This document shows, in pieces, positions 1-6,716 of a stretch of DNA of 34,525 nucleotides (positions are counted from its first letter, which is position 1; each line of letters begins with the position of its first letter). The position numbers and the translations under genes were made by a program. Under the pieces are notes generated by a model. It saw only the letters and a program-made list of their open reading frames with translations, was not told the origin of the DNA and ran no database searches. This stretch comes from a virus: IMG/VR virus record IMGVR_UViG_3300044971_002655, positions 1 through 34,525 of that record. One strand, 5' to 3'.

Positions 1-2
1 AT

Positions 3-140
3 GACAATATTGAACACAAAGAATATTCATACTATGGAGATCCAGCAGAGTTAAAACCAAATAAGGTAAAAGAAAATAAAAAAATAGAATCCAACGTTAT
101 GAAATATTATAGTAAAGACTATGAAATTCTTGATTATTGA
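3..140 (+). CDS. C-terminal fragment of an unknown protein, cut by the window edge
   Basis: An open plus-strand frame runs from the left edge to a TGA at 138-140, giving 45 residues without a start inside the window. The tail is polar and rich in Lys, Glu and Tyr, ending in KDYEILDY. It converges on the minus-strand gene that ends at 134, and the two stops overlap by a few bases, a tight arrangement typical of phage genomes. Nothing in the fragment identifies a family. It could be a chance frame, but the adjoining stop position supports a real gene end. Confidence 0.45.
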   Translation, partial: DNIEHKEYSYYGDPAELKPNKVKENKKIESNVMKYYSKDYEILDY

Positions 141-334
141 TTATTATTTTTTGTTCTTTTGGAGCAAGCATCTCTAGACCAAGCACGACTCAAACTATTA
201 ACATAAGAACATGGTTTTCCTGATTTACCACAATAGGGACATTTAGCATTTGGGGGGTCTGCTATGTATCCTTCTGGTGTGTACATTCTTTTCTTTTTTT
301 GATTCTCTGCTTGTTTTCTCTTTCGATAATTCAT
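134..334 (-). CDS. Small basic hypothetical protein with a CxxC motif
   Basis: This 66-residue protein is strongly basic, with a Lys/Arg-rich N-terminus and a CPYCGKSGKPC segment at about residues 32-42 that could bind zinc. A further Cys lies near residue 57. Its ATG shares an ATGA overlap with the stop of the gene at 331-606, so it is the last member of a minus-strand translationally coupled chain starting near 2058. I do not recognise the family. A zinc-ribbon-like nucleic-acid or protein-binding role is possible but is inference only. Confidence 0.7.
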   Translation of the reverse strand: MNYRKRKQAENQKKKRMYTPEGYIADPPNAKCPYCGKSGKPCSYVNSLSRAWSRDACSKRTKNNNQ

Positions 335-606
335 ATTTCAATTACTTGAAGATCACTTTCTTCTAGTTTATAAATTTTTCGATCTTCAATTTTATAAGTT
401 CCAGGAGGAAGTCCAATTTGTCCAGGCAATTGTTTATCAGTATGAGATGTAATATCTATTACTTGATCCAAAATATATTTTTGTTTTGAATAGATTCTAT
501 TATTTGGATCAAAAGAAACCAACATCATAGCATCTGTTTCATCTGAACACTGGCATATCACTCTTCCTGTTTTTGATTCAATCACAGACCAACTTTCAAC
601 TATCAT
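331..606 (-). CDS. Hypothetical protein, 91 residues
   Basis: This is a small soluble protein with mixed alpha/beta character and a single CQC pair near residues 19-21. No signal peptide or membrane segment is visible. Both ends show ATGA overlaps with neighbours (start with the stop at 603, stop with the start at 334), which supports the chosen start and co-translation with the oxygenase-like and LOG genes upstream. The segment LPGQIGLPPGTYKIEDRKIY looks like a beta-hairpin region. The function is not recognised. Confidence 0.7.
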   Translation of the reverse strand: MIVESWSVIESKTGRVICQCSDETDAMMLVSFDPNNRIYSKQKYILDQVIDITSHTDKQLPGQIGLPPGTYKIEDRKIYKLEESDLQVIEI

Positions 607-803
607 AAGAAACCTTTTACGTTTTTTGATTTATTTTTATTATCTAAAACTTCAACATAAGATAATAAATCTTTCTTTGTATTTGTCCAAGTAAACATTA
701 AATCATAATAATTTTCAAAAACTTGTTTATCACCATTTTTATAAACTAACTGATATGTATGTTTTTCATACAACTTGTCCGATGTTTGAGTAAAATTTTC
801 CAT
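603..803 (-). CDS. Hypothetical protein, 66 residues
   Basis: This small protein is rich in Lys, Tyr and Asn, with an N-terminus of MENFTQTSDKLYEKHTYQLV. The frame can be extended to a TTG at 821, but the ATG at 803 lies just after the stop of the upstream oxygenase-like gene (806), which makes it the better start. Its stop shares an ATGA overlap with the next gene. No motif, signal peptide or membrane segment is seen. Confidence 0.65.
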   Translation of the reverse strand: MENFTQTSDKLYEKHTYQLVYKNGDKQVFENYYDLMFTWTNTKKDLLSYVEVLDNKNKSKNVKGFL

Positions 804-805
804 AC

Positions 806-1417
806 TTAAATTGGAACCCAATGATTTTTTCCCATTTTATTTTCTCCATAGAAATTTAATATATTTGGGGCAGAAATAATATCGAAAGCTATTGTGATTC
901 TTGGTTGTTCATATTCCCAAGGCCAAGTTCTATGTTGATCATCTACACTTTTACTTAAAACTAATAAGTTATTTTCATTGATAACATCTATATTTTTATT
1001 TTCTTTTGTTATTCTATATGAAGTTTTACTTGGTTCAACATCAACACAATAATACCCATGCCAGCTATTGACTTCTGGTGGCCAGTGAGAGTGCCAATCG
1101 ATAAAATCACCTTTTTTGTAAAAATTTAACCAAGATTGAATATAATATGATTCGTCAAGATCTTCCAAACTCAACTTATCATAAAACATTTTCTTTATAT
1201 CGGAGTATAATTCATAAAATTCAGGAAATGGATACATGAGTAAATTATATTCTGCAAATATTTGATTAATCATGCTTGTCTGTCCATTACACTCTGCCCC
1301 ACTTTTATTAAACTCAGTGTTAATAAATTCATACATTTTATATGCAGAATTTTTTATCTTACTAAGATTTAAACTTAGTTTTCTAGTATGAACATAATTT
1401 TCGTATATATTATCCAT
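806..1417 (-). CDS. Putative 2-oxoglutarate/Fe(II)-dependent oxygenase-like protein
   Basis: This 203-residue protein has the layout of the phage 2OG-Fe(II) oxygenases. A WLNFYKKGDFIDWHSHWP segment around residues 96-113 carries candidate iron ligands H109 and H111. A distal histidine (H162) sits in DDQHRTWPW, and a following arginine (R173, QPRITIAFDI) could bind 2-oxoglutarate. The usual HxD is HxH here, so catalysis is uncertain. Such proteins hydroxylate proteins, nucleotides or small molecules; the substrate is unknown. It starts 4 bases after the stop of the LOG-like gene. It is one of three oxygenase-like proteins in the window. Confidence 0.6.
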   Translation of the reverse strand: MDNIYENYVHTRKLSLNLSKIKNSAYKMYEFINTEFNKSGAECNGQTSMINQIFAEYNLLMYPFPEFYELYSDIKKMFYDKLSLEDLDESYYIQSWLNFYKKGDFIDWHSHWPPEVNSWHGYYCVDVEPSKTSYRITKENKNIDVINENNLLVLSKSVDDQHRTWPWEYEQPRITIAFDIISAPNILNFYGENKMGKNHWVPI

Positions 1418-1421
1418 TTTT

Positions 1422-1970
1422 TTATTCTAAAAGTCCTTTAAGTAAATGAGTTGCCTCAGAAAATCTATCGACATAATGTATTAGTTTCATTTCTTCATTA
1501 CTGAGAAATCCATTGTCAAGCATTTCATCTTCAATCCAATTCTTTAATGTTCTCCACATTCTACCAACACAGATGATTGGTTTTTTATCAATGTGATTAA
1601 CCTGAACTAACTGATAAATCATTGCCATCTCAAGCACTGTTCCAATACCACCAGGAGTTACAATAAAAGCATCACATTCTGAGAACGTATGCAGTCTTGA
1701 ATAAAATGTTTGATGCTTTTCATATTCTTGAACATACGGATTAACTCCCTCCTCAAATGGAAGATAAATTGCCTCAGCAACGGAGCATAAAGAGTTTCCC
1801 ATACATGCACTCATTGCTCCCTTATTTGCCGCTTCCATAGTTCCTGGACCACCACCAGTAACTACAATCCAACCTTGTTCTGCAATATTTTTTCCTAGTT
1901 TTTCAACTGCTTGATAAAGTCCAGAATCAGGACTCGTTCTTGCGGATCCGAATACTGCTACCTTTTTCAT
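1422..1970 (-). CDS. LOG-family nucleotide 5'-monophosphate nucleosidase-like protein
   Basis: This 182-residue protein has a Rossmann-like fold starting KKVAVFGSAR. It carries the two family signatures: GGGPGTMEAANKGA at residues 39-52 and PGGIGTVLE at 106-114 (the PGGxGTxxE motif). The family (LOG, often mis-named lysine decarboxylase) cleaves the N-glycosidic bond of nucleoside 5'-monophosphates, as in cytokinin activation in plants or purine salvage by bacterial PpnN. In a phage it could feed nucleotide recycling. Length and motifs match a complete enzyme. A 43-residue frame overlaps its 5' end, and the oxygenase-like gene follows after 4 bases. Confidence 0.85.
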   Translation of the reverse strand: MKKVAVFGSARTSPDSGLYQAVEKLGKNIAEQGWIVVTGGGPGTMEAANKGAMSACMGNSLCSVAEAIYLPFEEGVNPYVQEYEKHQTFYSRLHTFSECDAFIVTPGGIGTVLEMAMIYQLVQVNHIDKKPIICVGRMWRTLKNWIEDEMLDNGFLSNEEMKLIHYVDRFSEATHLLKGLLE

Positions 1971-2058
1971 CTTCTTTATTCGATGGCACTCTATATATCT
2001 GAGGCCAAGTATCTCTGATGATTTCTGCCAATTTATAAGGTGTTTCAGAACTAATCAT
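1927..2058 (-). CDS. Possible 43-residue protein overlapping the LOG gene start
   Basis: An ATG immediately downstream of the psbD terminator U-tract opens a 43-codon frame (N-terminus MISSETPYKLAEIIRDTWPQ, then a charged tail RIRKNES). It overlaps the start of the LOG-like gene by 44 bases. The first half has a plausible amphipathic helix; the tail is in the overlap. It would be the first gene of the minus-strand chain that runs to position 134. No Shine-Dalgarno sequence is seen, and the true gene may be shorter or absent. Confidence 0.4.
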   Translation of the reverse strand: MISSETPYKLAEIIRDTWPQIYRVPSNKEDEKGSSIRIRKNES

Positions 2059-2081
2059 AAAAAAAGGAGGGTTGCCCCTCC
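2059..2081 (-). terminator. Intrinsic terminator of psbD
   Basis: On the minus strand the arms GGAGGG and CCCTCC (plus 2066-2071 and 2076-2081) enclose a GCAA tetraloop and are followed by seven T. It lies 8 bases past the psbD stop, a textbook rho-independent terminator. Confidence 0.9.
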
Positions 2082-2088
2082 AAGTATA

Positions 2089-3150
2089 TCACAGAGCATT
2101 GCCTCGGGGCAATACTTCCTCTGGGAACACAAAGTTCTCGTGAGGTTGATCTACTGGAGCCATCCAAGCACGTAGACCTTCATTCAGAAGAATGTTCTTG
2201 GTATAGAAGGTTTCAAACTCTGGATCCTCTGCTGCTCTAATCTCTTGAGATACAAAGTCATAAGCTCGAAGATTAAGGGCAAGACCAATAATCCCAATAG
2301 AACTAGTCCAGAGACCCATGACAGGGACGAAAAGCATAAAGAAATGCAACCAACGCTTATTAGAAAAAGCAATACCGAAGATTTGAGACCAGTAGCGGTT
2401 TGCAGTAACCATTGAATACGTTTCTTCTTCCTGTGTAGGTTCAAATGCTTTGAAAGTGTTTGATTGATCACTGTCTTCATAAAGTGTATTTTCTACAGTT
2501 GCTCCATGAATAGCACAGAGCAGAGCACCTCCTAGTATACCAGCAACTCCCATCATATGGAAAGGATTAAGAGTCCAGTTGTGGAAACCTTGAAGGAATA
2601 GAAGGAATCTGAAGATTGCTGCCACACCAAATGATGGAGCAAAGAACCAACTGGATTGACCCAGTGGATACATCAGGAATACTGAAACAAATACTGCAAT
2701 TGGGCCAGAGAATGCGATTGCATTATAAGGACGGATACCTACCAGACGAGCAATCTCAAACTGGCGAAGCATGAATCCAATTAGAGCGAAAGATCCGTGG
2801 AGCGCCACAAAAGGCCAGAGTCCCCCAAGTTGGAACCACCTGACAATATCCCCTTGAGACTCAGGACCCCAAAGTAGAAGAAGAGAATGACCCATAGCAT
2901 CTGCAGGCGTTGACACAGCTGCTGTGAGGAAATTAGCACCCTCAAGGTAAGAAGACGCCAACCCGTGGGTGTACCAGCTCGTAACAAACGTTGTGCCAGT
3001 AAGCCAGCCACCAAGGGCCAAATAAGCAGTGGGAAAAAGAAGTAATCCAGACCAACCCACAAAGACAAAGCGATCTCGTTTAAGCCAGTCATCCAAGACA
3101 TCGAACCATCCTCGCTGTGAAATAGGTTGTGAAAGAGTAGATGAAGTCAT
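2089..3150 (-). CDS. psbD: Photosystem II reaction centre protein D2
   Basis: This 353-residue protein is a full-length D2 with the typical N-terminus after MTSS ([16 protein letters not shown]) and five membrane helices. Cofactor residues sit at the expected places with a one-residue offset: Tyr-D equivalent Y161, His198 (chlorophyll) and His215 (iron). D2 pairs with D1 in the photosystem II core. Phage copies replace or supplement host D2 so electron transport continues during infection. The start ATG follows an AGGAGG box only two bases away, unusually close. It sits with psbA and a 40-residue membrane peptide, and has its own terminator. Base composition is richer in GC than neighbouring phage genes, as expected for a host-derived gene. 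Confidence 0.98.
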   Translation of the reverse strand: MTSSTLSQPISQRGWFDVLDDWLKRDRFVFVGWSGLLLFPTAYLALGGWLTGTTFVTSWYTHGLASSYLEGANFLTAAVSTPADAMGHSLLLLWGPESQGDIVRWFQLGGLWPFVALHGSFALIGFMLRQFEIARLVGIRPYNAIAFSGPIAVFVSVFLMYPLGQSSWFFAPSFGVAAIFRFLLFLQGFHNWTLNPFHMMGVAGILGGALLCAIHGATVENTLYEDSDQSNTFKAFEPTQEEETYSMVTANRYWSQIFGIAFSNKRWLHFFMLFVPVMGLWTSSIGIIGLALNLRAYDFVSQEIRAAEDPEFETFYTKNILLNEGLRAWMAPVDQPHENFVFPEEVLPRGNAL

Positions 3151-3171
3151 AACCTCCTATATCATTTCTCA

Positions 3172-3179
3172 TATTTATG
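3172..3179 (-). promoter_or_regulatory. T4-late-like promoter box upstream of psbD
   Basis: The minus strand reads CATAAATA, 7 of 8 matches to the T4 late consensus TATAAATA, about 22 bases upstream of the psbD start. Just upstream on the same strand is a dyad, TGTTAA-6 bases-TTAACA. The octamer is short and the region AT-rich, so this is a moderate call. Confidence 0.45.
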
Positions 3180-3218
3180 TTAACATCTCTTAACAAAAGG
3201 GGCAATAAGTATTAGTGC

Positions 3219-3341
3219 TTATCCCCAATAAATCTGACCAAGAGTGAATAAAACAAACACAAGAACTGTGAATACCATAAGTCCTATACCTGCCCAGATT
3301 ACCCAGGTAGGCATAGGTTCGTTTTGAGTATTATGAGACAT
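3219..3341 (-). CDS. 40-residue single-pass membrane peptide between psbA and psbD
   Basis: An ATG directly after the psbA terminator U-tract opens a 40-residue frame. Residues 1-11 are polar (MSHNTQNEPMP) and the rest is one hydrophobic helix, WVIWAGIGLMVFTVLVFVLF, ending GQIYWG. Its size, single helix and position between psbA and psbD resemble the tiny subunits of photosynthetic complexes (Psb, Pet, Ndh small subunits), but I cannot match it to one. The frame leaves 68 bases to the psbD start. It could be a photosystem accessory peptide or an unrelated phage membrane peptide. Confidence 0.65.
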   Translation of the reverse strand: MSHNTQNEPMPTWVIWAGIGLMVFTVLVFVLFTLGQIYWG

Positions 3342-3368
3342 AAAAAAAAGAGGGTTGTTATACCCTCT
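3342..3368 (-). terminator. Intrinsic terminator of psbA
   Basis: On the minus strand AGAGGGT and ACCCTCT (plus 3349-3355 and 3362-3368) flank a six-base loop and are followed by eight T. It lies 27 bases past the psbA stop. A promoter-like pair (3371-3398) sits just upstream of the hairpin. Confidence 0.9.
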
Positions 3369-3370
3369 TA

Positions 3371-3398
3371 GTTATATTAGTTATTCAGTTGTTATCAA
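3371..3398 (-). promoter_or_regulatory. Possible sigma70-like promoter at the psbA 3' end
   Basis: On the minus strand TTGATA (plus 3393-3398) and TATAAC (plus 3371-3376) are separated by 16 bases. Each matches the consensus at 5 of 6 positions. The -35 box overlaps the psbA stop codon, and the predicted start falls in the terminator hairpin. It might drive the membrane peptide and psbD, or be fortuitous. Confidence 0.3.
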
Positions 3399-4474
3399 CC
3401 AATAGCAGGAGCAGTTAGAGCAACGGGAGTTGACTCAGCAGCAGCAAGGTCCAGAGGGAAGTTGTGGGCGTTTCTCTCATGGGACACCTCCATCCCCAGA
3501 TTTGCACGGTTAAGTACATCAGCCCAAGAGTTGATTACTTTACCTTCAGCAGAGAGAATACTCTGATTGAAATTCAGACCGTTGAGATTAAAAGCCATCG
3601 TAGAAACACCAAGAGCAGTGAACCAGATGCCAACAACAGGCCAAGCAGCAAGGAAGAAGTGCAGTGAACGTGAGTTATTGAACGATGCGTATTGGAAAAT
3701 AAGACGACCGAAATAACCGTGTGCAGCTACGATGTTGTATGTTTCTTCTTCTTGTCCGAACTTGTATCCATAGTTCTGGGACTCATTTTCTGTCGTCTCA
3801 CGTACAAGACTAGAGGTGACAAGAGATCCGTGCATAGCAGAGAAAAGAGAACCACCGAAGACACCAGCAACTCCCAGCATGTGGAAAGGATGCATGAGAA
3901 TGTTGTGTTCTGCCTGGAAAACAAGCATGTAGTTGAAAGTTCCCGAAATCCCGAGAGGCATCGCATCAGAGAAGGATCCTTGACCGAAGGGATAGACCAG
4001 AAACACTGCGCTAGCAGCAGCAACGGGTGCAGAGTAGGCAACACAAATCCAAGGACGCATACCAAGTCGGTAAGAAAGTTCCCATTCACGACCCATGTAG
4101 GCATAGATACCAATCAGAAAGTGGAAGACGACCAGTTGGAAAGGTCCACCATTATATAGCCACTCATCTAGGGAAGCAGCTTCCCAAATAGGGTAAAAGT
4201 GCAGTCCAATTGCGTTGGACGAAGGAATAACAGCACCTGAGATGATGTTGTTTCCGTACATGAGTGAACCAGCAACGGGTTCACGGATACCATCGATGTC
4301 CACAGGAGGAGCAGCGATAAAAGCAACGATGAAACAGATAGTAGCGGCAAGCAGGCAAGGAATCATCAGGACTCCAAACCAACCGACATAAAGACGATTA
4401 TCGGTTGAAGTAATCCAGTTGCAGAACTGTTCCCAAGTATTCGATTGTTGTTGACGTGAAATTGTAGCAGTCAT
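3395..4474 (-). CDS. psbA: Photosystem II reaction centre protein D1
   Basis: This is a complete, intron-free 359-residue D1 in which the classical numbering holds. It has Tyr-Z Y161, His190, chlorophyll ligand H198, iron ligands H215 and H272, and manganese-cluster ligands D170, E189, H332, E333, H337, D342 and A344 before the cleaved tail. Residue 130 is Glu, the form associated with high-light D1 variants. D1 turns over quickly under light, and phage copies keep photosystem II repaired during infection. The gene has its own sigma70-like promoter overlapping a late-type box, a long structured leader and a strong terminator. No Shine-Dalgarno sequence is visible before the ATG. Confidence 0.99.
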   Translation of the reverse strand: MTATISRQQQSNTWEQFCNWITSTDNRLYVGWFGVLMIPCLLAATICFIVAFIAAPPVDIDGIREPVAGSLMYGNNIISGAVIPSSNAIGLHFYPIWEAASLDEWLYNGGPFQLVVFHFLIGIYAYMGREWELSYRLGMRPWICVAYSAPVAAASAVFLVYPFGQGSFSDAMPLGISGTFNYMLVFQAEHNILMHPFHMLGVAGVFGGSLFSAMHGSLVTSSLVRETTENESQNYGYKFGQEEETYNIVAAHGYFGRLIFQYASFNNSRSLHFFLAAWPVVGIWFTALGVSTMAFNLNGLNFNQSILSAEGKVINSWADVLNRANLGMEVSHERNAHNFPLDLAAAESTPVALTAPAIG

Positions 4475-4524
4475 TTGTTTAAAAAGTTAGTAAGTCCATC
4501 AGGGAAATGGTGGAGGTACTATGC

Positions 4525-4545
4525 TCCCCGCACCCTCAGCGGGGA
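4525..4545 (-). promoter_or_regulatory. GC-rich stem-loop in the psbA leader
   Basis: Seven-base arms TCCCCGC and GCGGGGA enclose a seven-base loop, about 50 bases before the psbA ATG. There is no T-run after it on the minus strand, so it is not an intrinsic terminator. It is the most GC-rich element of an AT-rich leader and could affect stability or translation of the psbA mRNA. Confidence 0.55.
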
Positions 4546-4598
4546 TATGAGAGACGTAATTTATACACCCTAGAGGTCTCGGTTTTCGGGGTGTTAAC

Positions 4599-4630
4599 AA
4601 TGTTAAGATTTATGAGAGATTCTTAACATT
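4599..4630. promoter_or_regulatory. Perfect 10-bp inverted repeat at the 5' end of the psbA transcript
   Basis: AATGTTAAGA (4599-4608) and TCTTAACATT (4621-4630) are exact reverse complements separated by 12 bases. The predicted transcription start of the psbA promoter is about 4637, so the repeat begins within a few bases of +1. It could form a stabilising 5' hairpin in the mRNA or be a protein-binding operator. Confidence 0.6.
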
Positions 4631-4638
4631 TGTTTACC

Positions 4639-4672
4639 TATTTATAGTAGCATGACCAAAACCTTCTGTCAA
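4639..4672 (-). promoter_or_regulatory. psbA promoter: sigma70-like pair overlapping a perfect T4-late box
   Basis: On the minus strand TTGACA (plus 4667-4672) is followed after exactly 17 bases by TACTAT (plus 4644-4649). The octamer TATAAATA (plus 4639-4646), the T4 late consensus, overlaps the -10 box. The arrangement would allow host-type early and phage late transcription from nearly the same start, about 165 bases before the psbA ATG. A hairpin built around the -35 box (4656-4686) overlaps the stop of the upstream gene. Confidence 0.8.
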
Positions 4673-4688
4673 GCCAGAATTTTTGGGG

Positions 4689-5363
4689 TCAATTATGCAA
4701 TCTAAAATATTGACTATCTTGCATAAAATCTTTTTCAACATTTTTACAAAAATAAGCCCTCCCACCCAATCTTTCTTTTTGTAATAATGGGAATGGGTAG
4801 TTTAAATTATAAGGATTATTTGTATAAATTTTTCCAGAAAATCCAGTGCTTCTTATAAGACTTTCATCACAAATTGTATTATTATAATAATCAAATCCAT
4901 AAGAATAGTGATTTATATTAAAATCCCCAACACAAACAACTCCCGAAGAAATATTTTCAATTTCATCTTTAAGTGGCCAATATTGTTCCCAATGTGCGTC
5001 AAGATAATATAATGTATTCACCTCTTCTTTACTTTCTAAAGATACAACTTTCTCAGAACTTTGATTTAATAAAAAAACATTAGAGTATGATATTAATCTT
5101 TTTTTGGAAAAATTAAAAAAATCTCTATTTGTTTCTGATGAAACTATTTTTATCTTTGGATAATTTTTTGCAAGATACTCCGTGGTATCTGCCATATTCG
5201 TTCCTGTTTCTACTATCTTTTCAATTTGATATTTTTTTATTAAATAATCAATCTCCAGTGCATGGTGTATATCAAACCCAAAAGGTCCTCCACCATCAGA
5301 AACGTTAAAGGAGCATCTATCTGTAGTATAAAAATTATAAAGCAATTTTTTCATTTCACGCAT
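4689..5363 (-). CDS. Putative class I SAM-dependent methyltransferase-like protein
   Basis: This 224-residue protein has a motif-I-like segment, KIVETGTNMADTTEYLAK (about residues 49-66), followed by an acidic strand end, IVSSETN, and later YYLDAHW. This order resembles the Rossmann-fold methyltransferase core that binds S-adenosylmethionine. The methyl acceptor is not evident. The start could be the first ATG (MREMKK) or the one three codons later. It stands alone between the psbA promoter and a divergent plus-strand island. It is AT-rich compared with psbA, like ordinary phage genes. Confidence 0.5.
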   Translation of the reverse strand: MREMKKLLYNFYTTDRCSFNVSDGGGPFGFDIHHALEIDYLIKKYQIEKIVETGTNMADTTEYLAKNYPKIKIVSSETNRDFFNFSKKRLISYSNVFLLNQSSEKVVSLESKEEVNTLYYLDAHWEQYWPLKDEIENISSGVVCVGDFNINHYSYGFDYYNNTICDESLIRSTGFSGKIYTNNPYNLNYPFPLLQKERLGGRAYFCKNVEKDFMQDSQYFRLHN

Positions 5364-5398
5364 TTATTTTCAAATGTATTATTTTATATATTTTAGCA

Positions 5399-5406
5399 CA
5401 TAAATA
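5399..5406 (+). promoter_or_regulatory. T4-late-like promoter box for the plus-strand island
   Basis: CATAAATA matches the late consensus TATAAATA at 7 of 8 positions and lies 24 bases before the ATG at 5430. The surrounding DNA is AT-rich, so chance occurrence is possible. Confidence 0.4.
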
Positions 5407-5429
5407 CTTAAAACTGCTTTTCCCCGTAT

Positions 5430-5624
5430 ATGCCTCGGGAATGGAATACTCCTATTAGGGAACCTTGGAATGCACCAATCCACAACACCCTAAAAGCAAT
5501 AGACAATCACACTCAAGAATATTTCAAGAGTGGTGATAAATGGCATCTAGAAAAAGCAGATTTATTGAGAAATTACCTAACAGAACTAAAGACTTGGATA
5601 CATAAAGAAGAAAAAAAATCTTAA
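5430..5624 (+). CDS. Hypothetical protein, 64 residues
   Basis: This small soluble protein begins MPREWNTPIREPWNAPIHN, with a repeated W-N-x-P-I pattern, then a long amphipathic helix (about residues 20-62, charged and ending KEEKKS). No membrane segment is seen. It is the first gene of the plus-strand island, with a late-type box 24 bases upstream. The function is unknown. Length and composition are plausible for a conserved small phage protein. Confidence 0.65.
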   Translation: MPREWNTPIREPWNAPIHNTLKAIDNHTQEYFKSGDKWHLEKADLLRNYLTELKTWIHKEEKKS

Positions 5625-5661
5625 TAAATAAATATATAAAGTAAATATACCAGGTGTAAAC

Positions 5662-5856
5662 ATGTTAAACGAGGGAACAAGAAAAAGATTGCTAGCAATT
5701 TGCACTAAAGTTTCTAAAAATCAATCTGTTTCTGATTTTGATTTGACTTGGGCGCAAAAAAATGCAATCCATGATGAAGAAGCAGCAAATCTTTTAAAAA
5801 AAGGAAAAAAATTCATTCCAGCAGAAGTGCAAATCGAAGAAGCACAATCTGCTTAA
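5662..5856 (+). CDS. Hypothetical protein, 64 residues
   Basis: This small helical protein has N-terminus MLNEGTRKRLLAICTKVSKN, a middle segment SDFDLTWAQKNAIHDEEAANLLKK and an acidic end. It is followed 20 bases later by a strong bidirectional-looking terminator, so it closes a two-gene transcription unit. No family is recognised. Its pattern of short helices would fit a small regulator or structural adaptor, but that is guesswork. Confidence 0.7.
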   Translation: MLNEGTRKRLLAICTKVSKNQSVSDFDLTWAQKNAIHDEEAANLLKKGKKFIPAEVQIEEAQSA

Positions 5857-5873
5857 TGTTGTCTTAAAATTTA

Positions 5874-5902
5874 AAATCAGCACCTAGGTGCTGATTTTTT
5901 TT
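5874..5902 (+). terminator. Intrinsic terminator after the two small plus-strand genes
   Basis: A perfect 24-base palindrome (arms of 12, 5874-5885 and 5886-5897, beginning AAATCAGCACCT) runs into a T-tract ending at 5902. It terminates plus-strand transcription before the nuclease gene. Confidence 0.9.
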
Positions 5903-5909
5903 GCAAATT

Positions 5910-5917
5910 TATAAATT
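5910..5917 (+). promoter_or_regulatory. Possible late-type box before the thermonuclease gene
   Basis: TATAAATT matches the T4 late consensus at 7 of 8 positions, directly behind the terminator U-tract and about 70 bases before the ATG at 5988. A second AT-rich stretch, TATATAAAATAAAA, lies closer to the gene. Confidence 0.3.
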
Positions 5918-5987
5918 TAAATTCAAGTATCTCATAATATGTTGCATATTATACATACTATTATTATATAAAATAAAAACAGAAAAC

Positions 5988-6329
5988 ATGTACGAGTACA
6001 AAATCAAGAAAATAGCAAAAATAATTGATGGTGATACTCTTGATGTTGAAATTGATTTGGGATTTAATGTTATAATTTCCCAAAGAATTCGTCTTGCTGG
6101 AATAGATGCTCCAGAAACAAGAACAAAAAATCTCGAAGAAAAGATTAATGGTTTGGAGTCAAAAAGATGGTTAGAGGAAAAACTAACTACTGAAAAAACT
6201 ATGCTTATTAGGACAGAAAAAGATGATAAGTATGGCCGAATTCTCGGATGGATATATCTTGGAGAAGATGATATTCCAATAAATACCCATATGATAAAAG
6301 AAGGATACGCAAAACCCTATCCACAATGA
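5988..6329 (+). CDS. Staphylococcal-nuclease-like (thermonuclease) protein
   Basis: From the ATG at 5988 the protein is 113 residues and carries the SNase fold signature. KIIDGDTLDVEIDLG supplies the metal-binding Asp residues, RIRLAGIDAPE contains the first active-site Arg, a Glu-rich helix follows, and DKYGRILGWIY holds the second Arg. These calcium-dependent enzymes cut DNA and RNA. A phage copy could help degrade host DNA or recycle nucleotides. The frame can be extended to a TTG at 5901, but that codon lies in the terminator U-tract, so the internal ATG is preferred. It shares an ATGA overlap with the next small frame. Confidence 0.85.
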   Translation: MYEYKIKKIAKIIDGDTLDVEIDLGFNVIISQRIRLAGIDAPETRTKNLEEKINGLESKRWLEEKLTTEKTMLIRTEKDDKYGRILGWIYLGEDDIPINTHMIKEGYAKPYPQ

Positions 6330-6496
6330 AAAAGATTCTTCTCATTGGATTACTTGTTATAAGATTAATTACTAATGACGGAGTATTTCTAAATGCCAGA
6401 AGAATTCCCCCAAAAAGACAATTCCCAGAAATCATCAGATTCATCAGAAGACCCGCAAAAAGAGGTAGGAAAAAAGCGTGGTTCTATTCTGAATAA
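6326..6496 (+). CDS. Possible 56-residue basic protein coupled to the nuclease gene
   Basis: The ATG shares ATGA with the nuclease stop, which suggests translational coupling. The product starts with a short hydrophobic stretch (MKKILLIGLLVIRLIT) followed by a very basic tail with many Arg and Lys residues. Its last 104 bases overlap the next gene (6393) in another frame. The coupling favours a real gene; the long overlap argues against. Confidence 0.4.
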   Translation: MKKILLIGLLVIRLITNDGVFLNARRIPPKRQFPEIIRFIRRPAKRGRKKAWFYSE

Positions 6497-6716
6497 ACTA
6501 ATCTTTATTATTTGCTGTTCTGTAATTGGGTTTGTAGGAATGAATTTTGTTGCCTGCAACTTTATGATTCCAGGAACAATTACATACGCAAATCTTCTAG
6601 GTGGACTAAAAAACCCTCCTCCTTCAGATTGTAATGAATCTCAAAGAAGAGGGTATGAAACTTTATTGACTATTCTTACTACAGTGATTGCTTTACGAAC
6701 TAAATTAGACGATTAA
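6393..6716 (+). CDS. Small membrane protein next to the lysozyme gene (holin candidate)
   Basis: This 107-residue protein has a charged, Ser/Glu/Lys-rich N-terminus (about 1-33), one hydrophobic helix around residues 35-57 (KLIFIICCSVIGFVGMNFVA) and a C-terminal region with a second, weaker apolar helix (YETLLTILTTVIALRTKLDD). It ends convergently with the GH24 lysozyme gene, the stops overlapping. One or two helices plus charged ends and a lysozyme neighbour are compatible with a holin or lysis regulator. No specific family is recognised, and the opposite strand of the lysozyme weakens the inference. Confidence 0.6.
   Translation: MPEEFPQKDNSQKSSDSSEDPQKEVGKKRGSILNKLIFIICCSVIGFVGMNFVACNFMIPGTITYANLLGGLKNPPPSDCNESQRRGYETLLTILTTVIALRTKLDD

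Noticed and set aside
3464-4159. Long plus-strand frames opposite psbA, and similar ones opposite the porin and the 730-residue gene
   Set aside because: They mirror codon usage of highly biased genes on the other strand, lack start signals and have no recognisable domains.
4511-4550. Plus-strand nine-codon frame with a perfect GGAGG box opposite the psbA leader
   Set aside because: It coincides with the GC-rich hairpin of the leader, encodes only MLPAPSAGI and has no promoter; the ribosome-site match is probably incidental to the minus-strand sequence.
4656-4686. Hairpin around the psbA -35 as a terminator of the methyltransferase-like gene
   Set aside because: It forms imperfectly and has no clean T-tract after it, so it is noted as structure only and not listed as a terminator.
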